Source of the DNA: Lunatibacter salilacus
GTDB lineage: Bacteria > Bacteroidota > Bacteroidia > Cytophagales > Cyclobacteriaceae
DNA: 64,000 nucleotides
Direction: 5' to 3'
Assembly: GCF_009797935.1 (NCBI RefSeq)
Contig: NZ_VOLC01000005.1
Coordinates: 1 to 64,000 of the forward strand
Shown: piece by piece, positions 24,460-33,297 of the stretch
How the letters are laid out: every line of letters begins with the position of its first letter
Numbering within the stretch: position 1 is the first letter of the stretch
Program-made: the position numbers and the translations under genes
The notes under the pieces: generated by a model
What the model was told of the DNA's origin: nothing
The model's database searches: none
The model's input: the letters and a program-made list of their open reading frames with translations, nothing else

Positions 24460-26898
24460 ATGAAATTTTATAGTAATCTTTTGAAGGTCCCATTTATTGT
24501 CATACTGTTATGTCTATTGGCTTCCAGTGTTTTTTCTCAAGGAATGATTCACGGAAAAGTTTATGATTCCCAAAAAAAAGGGATATCCTATGCAAATGTG
24601 CTGCTCAGAAATGAGCCTGATTCCTCCATGATTAAGGGGCCCATTTCCGATGAATCCGGAAACTATGTTTTTACGGATATCCCAAACGGGCAATACTTTG
24701 TGGAAGTAACGATCCTGGGATATGCCAGAAGCTATTCCCCGGTGTTCCCGTTTTTGGGGACTGAGAAAAATGAGTTGGCGGCTATCCTATTGAAGGAAGA
24801 AGATCAGAACCTCGATGAAGTGACGGTAACGGCCACCCGACCTCTTTTTGAGTTGGAACAGGGTAAAATGGTGGTAAATGTGGCGAACAGCATATCAGCA
24901 GCCGGCTTGTCGGTCATCGATGTGCTGGACAGGTCTCCCGGGGTAATGGTGAACAGACAGAGTAATTCGCTTTCCGTTTTAGGGAAAAACGGAGTGGTTA
25001 TCCTGATGAACGGCCAACGGTTCAGAATGCCCCTAGAGGCGGCTTTTAAGATGCTGGCCGGTCTCAATTCAAGTGATGTCGAAAAGATCGAAATAATAAC
25101 CGTCCCTCCAGCCAACTATGATGCGGACGGTGATGCCGGATTTATCAATATTGTGATGAAAAAAGATAATGATATGATAGGCACCAACGGTTCAGTAACC
25201 ATCGGACAAGGCTATGGATCAGGCTATAACGGCAATATGAGCTTCAATCTCAACCATCAAGGTCCAAAATTCAGTTGGTTTGGTCTTTTGTCCACGACTT
25301 ATGTAGATCAGGATCAGGAATGGGAACAATTTAGAGGCAACAACAACGGATTTGAAGACATTCGTATTGATACCTACACCGATCGGTTTTCCACGAGAAA
25401 GTCCATCAATTATCAGGCAGGGTTTGACTACAAATTGGGAAGCAAAACCATCTTCAGTGGCCTGGTCAGCGGCTATACTAACCGTTGGGATATGACCGCA
25501 CCCAATGTCACAAAATCCAATTATTCCATCTCCCCGGATACCCTTTTTAGAATGACAACGGTAGAAGTTAATAAATGGAATCATATCATGGGCAATATCA
25601 ATCTTCAGCATACATTCCAAAATGGTCAGGTCATCAGTACCAATGTAGATTACCTGACCTACAAAAATTCCAACCCATCGGGGTATACCATTATGAATTA
25701 TGATGAATCCAATGATTTGATCAGTTCAGAAGAATTCAGAATAACCAAAGATACCCCCATTGAGCTTTGGGTGACAGATCTTAACCACTCCATGAAAATC
25801 GGGGAATCAGTAGCCGTAGAATCAGGTGTCCGGGGCACTTTTTCAAAATTCACCAATACAGTTAATTTCGAAGAAAAACTTGATTCAGATTGGATAATTA
25901 ATCCCAATTTCAGCAGCGATGGCCTTCTCAATGAAGATATTCTGGCTGCTTTTTCCACAGCAAAAATTGAATTTGATGAAAAAACTACTTTAAATGCAGG
26001 GTTAAGGTACGAGAACACTAAAACCAACCTGACGACCGTTTCAGGAGAAAAAATCGTTGACAGGCATTACGGGGATTTCTTTCCAACGGCATTTTTATCC
26101 AGAAAAATAAATGCTGAAAACCTGGTACAGGTATCTTATGGACGCCGGATTACCCGCCCTACTTTCAATGAGATGGCACCTTTCGTGTTTTTTTCTGACC
26201 CTTTTACCTTTTTTGCCGGAAATGAAAATATACTACCTACCTATACCAACACCCTCAAAACAGATTATTCCTACAAAAGTTGGATTTTCTCGATACAGCA
26301 TAGTATGGATAAAGATGTAATCGCACAATTTCAACCTACCCTAAATGAAGAGACCAACACCGTATTCCTTAAAACAGAAAATATCGACCAAAGGCAGACG
26401 GTATCTATGATTGTCGCTTTCCCCTTGAAAGTGACTTCTTGGTGGGAAACCCAAAACAACTTCACGGCAAATTATCAGAAAGTCAATTCAGAACTGAATG
26501 GAGAGGTTTATGATGTTGATCAGAAAGGTATTCAGGTAGTGCTCACAAATACCTTTGCACTTCCCAAAAAATACACCATTGAGTTGATGGGATATTATAT
26601 GTCTCCCAGTATCATGGGATATTACAAGGTACTTTCGCGGGGCTTTCTCAATCTGGGAATCCAAAAAAACTTCGAAAAGGCCGGCATGTTGAGGTTATCC
26701 TGCAACGACATACTCGAAACCAGTCAACTCAGGTGGAGATCATTCGATGGTGCTGATTTGGAATTTATAGGTAGGTTAAAGTTTGAAAAAAGGGTGTTTA
26801 TGGCTACCTACACCTACAAGTTTGGTAACAGCAAAATCAAAGGAACCAGAGACAGAAAAGTAGGCTCCCAAGAGGAACAGAGAAGGGTTACCAATTGA
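24460..26898 (+). CDS. TonB-dependent receptor-like outer membrane protein
   Basis: A protein of 812 residues from ATG 24460, chosen because a signal peptide follows directly (LLKVPFIVILLCLLASSVFSQ); an in-frame TTG 33 bases upstream is unlikely. Residues 25-110 are a CarboxypepD_reg-like domain (IHGKVYDSQKKGISYANVLL), and 120-225 a TonB plug (SVIDVLDRSPGVMVNRQSN and VEKIEIITVPPANYDADGDAG). The rest is an outer membrane barrel of family 3 type ending in FMATYTYKFGNSKIKG. It lacks a SusD partner, so it is not a SusC pair. The ligand is unknown; siderophores, peptides and metals are all possible. Confidence 0.88.
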   Translation: MKFYSNLLKVPFIVILLCLLASSVFSQGMIHGKVYDSQKKGISYANVLLRNEPDSSMIKGPISDESGNYVFTDIPNGQYFVEVTILGYARSYSPVFPFLGTEKNELAAILLKEEDQNLDEVTVTATRPLFELEQGKMVVNVANSISAAGLSVIDVLDRSPGVMVNRQSNSLSVLGKNGVVILMNGQRFRMPLEAAFKMLAGLNSSDVEKIEIITVPPANYDADGDAGFINIVMKKDNDMIGTNGSVTIGQGYGSGYNGNMSFNLNHQGPKFSWFGLLSTTYVDQDQEWEQFRGNNNGFEDIRIDTYTDRFSTRKSINYQAGFDYKLGSKTIFSGLVSGYTNRWDMTAPNVTKSNYSISPDTLFRMTTVEVNKWNHIMGNINLQHTFQNGQVISTNVDYLTYKNSNPSGYTIMNYDESNDLISSEEFRITKDTPIELWVTDLNHSMKIGESVAVESGVRGTFSKFTNTVNFEEKLDSDWIINPNFSSDGLLNEDILAAFSTAKIEFDEKTTLNAGLRYENTKTNLTTVSGEKIVDRHYGDFFPTAFLSRKINAENLVQVSYGRRITRPTFNEMAPFVFFSDPFTFFAGNENILPTYTNTLKTDYSYKSWIFSIQHSMDKDVIAQFQPTLNEETNTVFLKTENIDQRQTVSMIVAFPLKVTSWWETQNNFTANYQKVNSELNGEVYDVDQKGIQVVLTNTFALPKKYTIELMGYYMSPSIMGYYKVLSRGFLNLGIQKNFEKAGMLRLSCNDILETSQLRWRSFDGADLEFIGRLKFEKRVFMATYTYKFGNSKIKGTRDRKVGSQEEQRRVTN

Positions 26899-27051
26899 TC
26901 ATTTTTTCTAGGGAAAATAAATCTATGCATTCGGACAAAAAAGGGGTGGCTTCGTCCTTGATGGGTTTTATTTCCAAAAATCAAAAGGTAGTTTTAGTTA
27001 ATACAGCCTTGAGCGTCTAGATTATATCATTAACAATTAAACAAAAAAATT

Positions 27052-27282
27052 ATGAAAAATTTATTATTACTTATAATGATTCTTTTTGGCTTTCAGGCAG
27101 TCCAAGCACAAGGATACTATTTACCTGTATCCACAGATTCTGACGCCGCCAAGCAATATTATATGAATGTCAAGGACTATAAAAAATCAATCCAATATTA
27201 TGAGAAAGCCCTTGAATTGGGTATGGAAGTTTCTCGGGAAAGAGCCGAGGAGGTTAGGCTCCTAATCGAAGAGAGCAAGTAA
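27052..27282 (+). CDS. Small secreted TPR-like protein
   Basis: A 76-residue protein. A signal peptide (NLLLLIMILFGFQAVQAQ) is followed by one TPR-like helical pair (YYMNVKDYKKSIQYYEKALELGMEVSRERAEEVRLLIEE). It is too short for a full TPR domain. The role is unknown. Confidence 0.6.
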   Translation: MKNLLLLIMILFGFQAVQAQGYYLPVSTDSDAAKQYYMNVKDYKKSIQYYEKALELGMEVSRERAEEVRLLIEESK

Positions 27283-27373
27283 ATATGTTAAGGAAAAAAC
27301 CGGAAAAGACTCGACATAAAAGAAACAGCTAGTGGGTAGTAGAAAATGAAAAACAATATAAACATAAATTAAC

Positions 27374-27772
27374 ATGACCATAAAAAGTGGCACAATTACA
27401 AAAGGATTTGTTGTTGCCGGATTAATGAATATGGCAGTATTAGTTTTTTCAAGATTCTTTACTAATTCTGTTATTCCTGAAACTGATCCAGTTGTGATGT
27501 CAAATTTTGGATTATTAATGATTGTTGTTTGGGGCTTAGCCTATATATCAGTGGCAAAACATTACCCTAGCGTGAAATGGCTAATAGGAGTATTTGCTGT
27601 GGAAAAATTCATTTATGGTTTTATTTGGATAAAATGGATGCTTAATCATAATGTTTTGGATGTTTTTGCAAAAGATAAAATGGCGGGTATATACTTCGCT
27701 ATTTATGGCGTAAATGATTGGATTTTCTTCATCTTCTTTATATTAGTATTCATCCGCTTGATTAAAGTGTGA
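27374..27772 (+). CDS. Small four-helix membrane protein
   Basis: A 132-residue protein with about four hydrophobic segments (GFVVAGLMNMAVLVFSRFF, NFGLLMIVVWGLAYISVA, WLIGVFAVEKFIYGFIWI, WIFFIFFILVFIRLI). No family is recognised. It stands alone between short genes. A+T-rich. Function unknown. Confidence 0.6.
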   Translation: MTIKSGTITKGFVVAGLMNMAVLVFSRFFTNSVIPETDPVVMSNFGLLMIVVWGLAYISVAKHYPSVKWLIGVFAVEKFIYGFIWIKWMLNHNVLDVFAKDKMAGIYFAIYGVNDWIFFIFFILVFIRLIKV

Positions 27773-27788
27773 AAAATTAATAAACACG

Positions 27789-27935
27789 GTGAACATCATA
27801 CGATATGACGATCAGCAATTCCACAACAGCAAGGCCACCACATATTTCAACGTCTCAATCGGTTCACGGCTTAACAATAAAGGCTTGGCGTTGCCTGAGT
27901 TTTTGATCGAAATTGAATTGGAAGTAAATAAATAA
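27789..27935 (+). pseudogene. Short gene fragment of unknown origin
   Basis: A 48-codon frame from GTG 27789 reads RYDDQQFHNSKATTYFNVSI and LALPEFLIEIELEVNK. It looks like a C-terminal tail of a larger protein. There is no ATG and no partner, so it is probably a remnant. Confidence 0.3.
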
Positions 27936-27963
27936 TGACTCTATAAACCTAAAATAATTAATC

Positions 27964-28392
27964 ATGAAAACCCTAGAAGATAATATTAAAAAAGCAAGCC
28001 AAAACAAGTCCATTATAGAAGGACTTTACAAAGCTTTTGCTACAGGCGATATCCCGACAGTTCTGGGAATGATGGATTCAAATATAGTCTGGAATGAGGC
28101 CGAAGGCAATGCTTATGCAGATGGCAATCCATATAAAGGACCGGACGCTGTCTTGAACGGCGTTTTTGCCCGAATCGGTGCAGAACACGATTATTTTAAT
28201 TTGAAGGACATCAAGCTGCACGAGATGTTCAACAATAAAGTGTTGGCCACCTTACGCTATGATGCCAAATACAAAAATGGGGGAATTTATGATGCACAAG
28301 TTGCACACTTCTGGACACTGAAGGATGGGAAAGTGATTGCTTTTCAACAATATGTGGACACCAAAAAACTAAATGATGCTTTGAATGAGTAA
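27964..28392 (+). CDS. SnoaL-like (NTF2 fold) protein
   Basis: A 142-residue cytoplasmic protein of the SnoaL/DUF4440-type NTF2 fold. The typical opening is IIEGLYKAFATGDIPTVLGMMDSNIVWNEAEG, and the end is VAHFWTLKDGKVIAFQQYVDTKKL. Members include ketosteroid isomerase-like enzymes and binding proteins. It lies 240 bases before the alcohol dehydrogenase gene and may be a separate unit. A second NTF2-fold gene is at 23810. Confidence 0.85.
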   Translation: MKTLEDNIKKASQNKSIIEGLYKAFATGDIPTVLGMMDSNIVWNEAEGNAYADGNPYKGPDAVLNGVFARIGAEHDYFNLKDIKLHEMFNNKVLATLRYDAKYKNGGIYDAQVAHFWTLKDGKVIAFQQYVDTKKLNDALNE

Positions 28393-28631
28393 AACATATC
28401 CGGTCTCGGACTATACCCCGATGCGATTATCAGGATCCTAGAAAAAAATCCCCAATGGTCTATTTCAACAAGTTCGCAATCAACGACCTTGGAATCAAGT
28501 TCTAAACCGTCTAAGCACTCTACATCAGTTCATCAACCTGATCCTTGCTTTAAAGAAAATCATCATCGGTTAAAATCCAATACTTCAAAATTATAAACCC
28601 AAGTTTCCACACTTTAAACTAAATCAAAGCT

Positions 28632-29636
28632 ATGAACGTGTCCGCTTATGCCGCCAACGGCCCACATGAAAAATTAACCCCCTTTTCTTACGAAATGGGA
28701 GAACTAGGTGCTGAACAAGTCGATATCCGGGTGATCAACTGCGGAATCTGCCATTCAGATCTCAGCATGATGAACAACGATTGGGGAATGACTGCCTACC
28801 CCATTGTACCTGGCCATGAGATCATAGGTGAAGTAGTCGCAGCAGGCAATGCTGTCAAAAATGTAAAGGTAGGGGACAAGGTCGGTTTGGGTTGGTTTTC
28901 AGGATCCTGCATGTCCTGCCATGAGTGTATGGATGGCGCACATCATCTCTGTACTTCTGCCGAATTCACTATTGGTGGGAGACATGGTGGCTTTGCTGAC
29001 TATGTTCGTAGCCATTGGTCCTGGGCAATTCCCCTGCCTGAGGGTATCGACCTCGATAAAGCAGGACCCTTGCTTTGTGGCGGGATTACCGTGTTCAATC
29101 CGATCATTATAGCCGGAGTCAAAGCAACTGATAAAGTTGGCGTCGTCGGCATCGGGGGCCTAGGCCATATGGCGCTCAAATTCCTGAACAAATGGGGCTG
29201 TGAAGTCATCGCTTTTAGCTCCAACCCTGATAAAAAGAAGTCCATCCTCGAAATGGGAGCCACCCAGGTTGTGGATTCCACTAATACAGAGGAACTCGCA
29301 AAAATTGCCGGAAGTTTGAGTTTCATTCTCAATACGACCAATGTTACGTTGGATTGGAATTCGTATTTGACGGCGTTAGCCCCAAAAGGAAAGTTTCACA
29401 ACGTAGGAGCGGTGTTGGAACCTTTGGCTATTCCTGCATTTTCTCTGATTATGGGAGAAAAGTCTGTCGCAGGAAGTCCTCTCGGGAGTCCGGCTCTGAC
29501 ACGAACCATGTTAGAATTTTGTGTTAGACATGACATTTATCCGATTATAGAAGAATTCCCCATGTCTCAAGTCAATGAAGCGATGCAACATTTGGAATCT
29601 GGAAAGGCGCGTTTCCGAATTGTATTGAAAAACTAA
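28632..29636 (+). CDS. Zinc-dependent alcohol dehydrogenase (YahK/CAD type)
   Basis: A 334-residue medium-chain dehydrogenase. Catalytic zinc ligands are in CGICHSDL and GHEIIGEVV. Structural zinc Cys residues are in GSCMSCHECMDGAHHLC. The Rossmann glycine motif is GVVGIGGLGHMALKF near residues 175-190. It belongs to the NADP-dependent YahK/cinnamyl alcohol dehydrogenase group, which reduces a broad set of aldehydes. It is cytoplasmic. It is slightly shorter than the usual 345-350 residues. The physiological substrate is not known. Confidence 0.9.
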   Translation: MNVSAYAANGPHEKLTPFSYEMGELGAEQVDIRVINCGICHSDLSMMNNDWGMTAYPIVPGHEIIGEVVAAGNAVKNVKVGDKVGLGWFSGSCMSCHECMDGAHHLCTSAEFTIGGRHGGFADYVRSHWSWAIPLPEGIDLDKAGPLLCGGITVFNPIIIAGVKATDKVGVVGIGGLGHMALKFLNKWGCEVIAFSSNPDKKKSILEMGATQVVDSTNTEELAKIAGSLSFILNTTNVTLDWNSYLTALAPKGKFHNVGAVLEPLAIPAFSLIMGEKSVAGSPLGSPALTRTMLEFCVRHDIYPIIEEFPMSQVNEAMQHLESGKARFRIVLKN

Positions 29637-30046
29637 CGGGTAGCAACATCCCAAGATCAAGCAGTTGTCGTCAAAGAGGGGTACGCCGAAAACCGATTTA
29701 GAGTAGGCAGATAGCAAACAATAGGATTTACTATGGAATCGTGGAAAGGTGACTTTCTCCACCCCTACGTCTCTGAAATACACAAAGGGAAACAGTTCAC
29801 TGTTGTAACATCAACTTCATAGGATAGGTGTATTAAAAAGTATGAAAATATAGTAGAAATATGTAGTTTGTTGTATTCTAAATTTTTAGAATAAAACAAA
29901 TTAATTAACCAAAAAATTAGTATAAAATACTAAAAATTTTGACTAAACATATTTTTATTTGTTTTTGTTTAAAGTTTAGTTAACTTACTCGTAGTTAGGT
30001 CATTAAACCCAACCTACCATGTCAATAAACAAACCCACCCAGCATT
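29637..30046. other. Intergenic region upstream of the cytochrome gene
   Basis: An A+T-rich stretch (strongest at 29830-29990) that probably holds the promoter for the cytochrome gene. I see no operator palindrome or RNA gene. Confidence 0.5.
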
Positions 30047-31048
30047 ATGTTAAAGAAAATCGTTTTCGGAATCCTTATCCTCCTGATGGTAGTCATCGGA
30101 GGATTTGTCGTTTATGTCCAACTGAATTGGGATAAAACCTATGATATCCCCTACCCGGAACTTCAGGTAAGTACCGACTCCACAGTAATCGAAAGGGGAA
30201 AATACCTCGTACACGGTCCAGCGCACTGTTCCAACTGTCATGTAGGCAGCGTTGAGGAAATGATAGCGGCAGATGCCGGAGAAAATATCCCGTTAAAAGG
30301 TGGGGCAGAATTCCCATTGGGACCTATAGGCGTCCTCTATCCCAGAAATTTGACTCCCGACCCAACCACAGGTATTGGAAGATATTCAGATGCTGAAATT
30401 TTTAGAATGATGCGCCATGCCGTAAAGCCCGATGGAACGGCAACCTTATCCGTGCTGATGCCATTTTGGGATATGGCTGATGAAGACCTGATTGCAGTGG
30501 TATCCTATTTGAGAAGTTTGGCACCAGTCAAAAACGAAGTACCGGATAACGATTGGACGTTTATGGGTAAAGCAGTACGGGTATTGGCTTCCTCCTTTCA
30601 GCCGATCGAAAACCCCAAACCCTACCCCAAAGCACCTCCTATGGCACCTACCATTGAGCGGGGTGAATACATTTCCCGGTATGTGGCCAACTGTGTAGGC
30701 TGTCATACCAATAGGGATCAGATGACCTTTGAAGCAATAGGCCCTGAATATGCCGGCGGAATGGAATTTGAACCTTGGCCAGAATTTGCCCTGGCAGTGG
30801 GCGGAGATCCTGAAATTTGGTCGAGAACTCCCAACATTACCCCACATCCGAATAGTGCCTTGGCTAAATTCAAAACTGTGGAAGAATGGAAGGCAAGATT
30901 CCGTCAAGGTAGACTAATCAATATCTCACAAATGCACTGGGGACCTTTCTCTAGAATGTCCGATGAGGACTTGGAGGCACTTTATCTGTATTTGACAAGC
31001 TTGGGACCTTCTGATTACGATGTAGGAGAGTTGCTATTTAAGAAGTAG
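30047..31048 (+). CDS. Membrane-anchored diheme cytochrome c
   Basis: A 333-residue protein. One N-terminal membrane helix (VFGILILLMVVIGGFVVYVQL) anchors it with the rest in the periplasm. Two heme c sites are Cys61-Ser-Asn-Cys64-His65 and Cys216-Val-Gly-Cys219-His220. Each is followed by candidate methionine ligands (MPFWDMADEDL; MHWGPFSRMSDEDL). The two halves repeat the pattern of RG-x-YL/I...C-x-x-CH ... EDL-x-A-x-x-x-YL, so it is an internal duplication of a class I cytochrome c. It probably passes electrons to a terminal oxidase or a dehydrogenase; no partner is beside it. Confidence 0.9.
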   Translation: MLKKIVFGILILLMVVIGGFVVYVQLNWDKTYDIPYPELQVSTDSTVIERGKYLVHGPAHCSNCHVGSVEEMIAADAGENIPLKGGAEFPLGPIGVLYPRNLTPDPTTGIGRYSDAEIFRMMRHAVKPDGTATLSVLMPFWDMADEDLIAVVSYLRSLAPVKNEVPDNDWTFMGKAVRVLASSFQPIENPKPYPKAPPMAPTIERGEYISRYVANCVGCHTNRDQMTFEAIGPEYAGGMEFEPWPEFALAVGGDPEIWSRTPNITPHPNSALAKFKTVEEWKARFRQGRLINISQMHWGPFSRMSDEDLEALYLYLTSLGPSDYDVGELLFKK

Positions 31049-31074
31049 TTTAAACCAAGGTCTGGTTCAAAGCT

Positions 31075-31099
31075 CCAGGTCTGTGACGCACAGACCTGG
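31075..31099 (+). terminator. Hairpin terminator after the cytochrome gene
   Basis: CCAGGTCTGTG (31075-31085) pairs perfectly with CACAGACCTGG (31089-31099) across a three-base loop. The 3' side lacks a T run, so its efficiency is uncertain. Confidence 0.65.
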
Positions 31100-31860
31100 A
31101 CCCTAAATCCCCATTTTATAATAACGAAATTTATTCGACACCAGGGCCTACCTCACCACCTACCATTCCCTCCTCTTCACTCACTGACTTTCTTTTTACT
31201 GTCTAGCCTCAGCCTTTCTTACCAGAACCTGTCATTTTCACTTCTACAGTTCAAAATACTCGCATGTAAAGAAATGGCATAATCCACAAAATCCCTGTTT
31301 GGAATTCAACGGCGTATATTTTTGGATGGATAGGAGATAAGTTTGATGATAGCCTTGAAAATTATTTCACGTCCTCCATACTGTTTTATAGGACCGTGGT
31401 CGCAAACTTTGGGTTTTGACATACTATGATGAGGAACTCGGTAGGAAAATTGGAGTGTTTAGGCAACCCCATTTTGGGGAATGTTCTGGCGGGAAGATAA
31501 AGATTAACGGTCTGTAGGCATATAGACTGGGGAAAATATGGGAACCAGCTTTCACTTTAAAGGTGGTGTGGAATTTGTATTTGGAGATTTGGGGTATATA
31601 GAGAATTAAATTTGACCCCTTATTCTACCACAGTAAATAAAGTCTATCAAAATAGATAGAACCTATCGAAACCTATGGGCAGATTACTCAATCAGTTTTT
31701 TCAAACTAAATTTGAAGATGGTATTGCTTGCTTAATTCACCACAATTTGTCATTTGACTTATTTACAGGTAATGGACATAATCGAAATATTTTAAAAATT
31801 CTTTGTAGCAACCAGAGTAAGTTAAAAAATCTATAGTTCTTAAACTAAATCCAATAAAAC
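31100..31860. other. Long intergenic region upstream of the sulfur cluster
   Basis: No intact gene. A few short pieces, such as YRTVVANFGF near 31385-31420, look like eroded coding sequence but match no family I know. The palindrome at 31643-31660 is listed separately. Confidence 0.5.
31643..31660. promoter_or_regulatory. Inverted repeat TCTATC-N6-GATAGA
   Basis: A perfect six-base inverted repeat with a six-base spacer, about 200 bases upstream of the MBL-rhodanese gene. It has the form of a dimeric regulator site. A related half-site (CTATCGAAACC) follows at once. No regulator can be named. Confidence 0.3.
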
Positions 31861-33246
31861 ATGTATTTCGAATTAGTATACGACAAAAGTTTGGCCCAGG
31901 CAAGTTATGTTATAGGTTGCCAAAAAGCTGGAATAGCAGCAGTGATTGATCCAAAAAGAGATGTGGACACCTATCTGAAAATCGCCAAAGAAAATGATTT
32001 TAAGATTACCCATATATTGGAAACGCATATTCATGCAGATTTTCTTTGTGGGTCACGGGAATTGGCAGCCCTTACCGGAGGAGAGCTATACCTTTCGGAT
32101 GAAGGAGGCAAAGACTGGAAATATGAGTTCCCGCACAACAAAGTGAAACATGGTGATATTATCAAGGTGGGCAAAGTTTCCCTTGAAGCGATTTTTACGC
32201 CTGGCCATACACCCGAACATTTGAGCTTTTTGTTGACCGATCATCCGGCTACTGATAAACCTACCATGTTGTTTTCAGGGGATTTTGTATTTGTAGGCGA
32301 TGTGGGAAGGCCAGACTTGTTAGAGCAAGCCGCGGGTATGAAGGACACCCAAGAAAAGGGAGCGCACGACCTATTTGATTCCTTGCAGGTTTTTGAAAAA
32401 ATGGAAGACTACATTTTATTGTGGCCAGGGCATGGTGCGGGTTCTGCATGTGGTAAATCTCTTGGAGCTGTAAATATGTCCACTATTGGCTATGAAAAAA
32501 TCAGAAATTGGGCATTGCAACTATTAGATGATAAAGCGGCTTTCACTAAAGAACTGTTGGAAGACCAACCTGAGCCACCAAGGTATTTTTCCATGATGAA
32601 AAAGCTCAATAAGGTAGATCGAAAACTGCTCACTGAAGTACCGGAAATCAAAAACTTAAATCAAGAGGAATACAAAAAGGCAAATAAGAATAAATTGAAA
32701 TTGATTGATGCCCGGCCTAAGAAACAATATGCCGATAGTTTTTTGAAAGGGACTTTAAATATCCCCAACGACAAATCCTTTTCAACTTGGATGGGTTGGT
32801 TCTTGAATTACGAAGAGTACTTTGTGCTAATTGCACCATCCAATGAAATAGAAGACTTGACCAGAAAATTGATGCGGATAGGTATGGACAATATTCATGG
32901 ATATATTACTCCCGAACAACTTGCGGATTTTGAGAAAGGAAACTTAAAGTCTTACCAGATTTTGGATAAAGCTACGGTTGAAGAAAAAATGTCGGCTGAG
33001 GACGTGCAGATAATTGACATAAGAAGGAAATCAGAATATAAAGAAGGGCATATTGACGGAGCCATTAACCTATATATTGGAACGTTGGATGAAAATTTTG
33101 AAAAAATAGACAAAAACAGAGAGGTTATTATCTATTGTAATAGTGGAAAACGTTCAGCAATTGCTTATTCCTTGCTTGTTGCGAATGGTTTTGAAAACAT
33201 ATCAAACTATAGTGGAGGATGGTCTGAATGGAGTGATGAAGATTAA
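31861..33246 (+). CDS. MBL-fold persulfide dioxygenase-like enzyme with two rhodanese domains
   Basis: A 461-residue protein. Residues 1-250 form an ETHE1/persulfide-dioxygenase type metallo-beta-lactamase domain. Metal ligands are in ETHIHADF (His56, His58, Asp60), PGHTPEH, SGDFVFVGDVGRPDL and WPGHGAGSACG. Rhodanese domain one (about 270-360) has no active-site Cys (VLIAPSNEIE) and is probably structural. Rhodanese domain two (about 370-461) has Cys426 in YCNSGKRSA. The reaction is probably oxidation of glutathione- or protein-persulfide to sulfite, with sulfur passed by the rhodanese domain. It heads a cluster with an anion permease and YeeE/YedE transporters, fitting sulfur assimilation or sulfide detoxification. 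Confidence 0.9.
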   Translation: MYFELVYDKSLAQASYVIGCQKAGIAAVIDPKRDVDTYLKIAKENDFKITHILETHIHADFLCGSRELAALTGGELYLSDEGGKDWKYEFPHNKVKHGDIIKVGKVSLEAIFTPGHTPEHLSFLLTDHPATDKPTMLFSGDFVFVGDVGRPDLLEQAAGMKDTQEKGAHDLFDSLQVFEKMEDYILLWPGHGAGSACGKSLGAVNMSTIGYEKIRNWALQLLDDKAAFTKELLEDQPEPPRYFSMMKKLNKVDRKLLTEVPEIKNLNQEEYKKANKNKLKLIDARPKKQYADSFLKGTLNIPNDKSFSTWMGWFLNYEEYFVLIAPSNEIEDLTRKLMRIGMDNIHGYITPEQLADFEKGNLKSYQILDKATVEEKMSAEDVQIIDIRRKSEYKEGHIDGAINLYIGTLDENFEKIDKNREVIIYCNSGKRSAIAYSLLVANGFENISNYSGGWSEWSDED

Positions 33247-33297
33247 CCGCGCCCAAAAATGACACTGTGAGCGCTGAATAAATTCTCAATCAAAGAA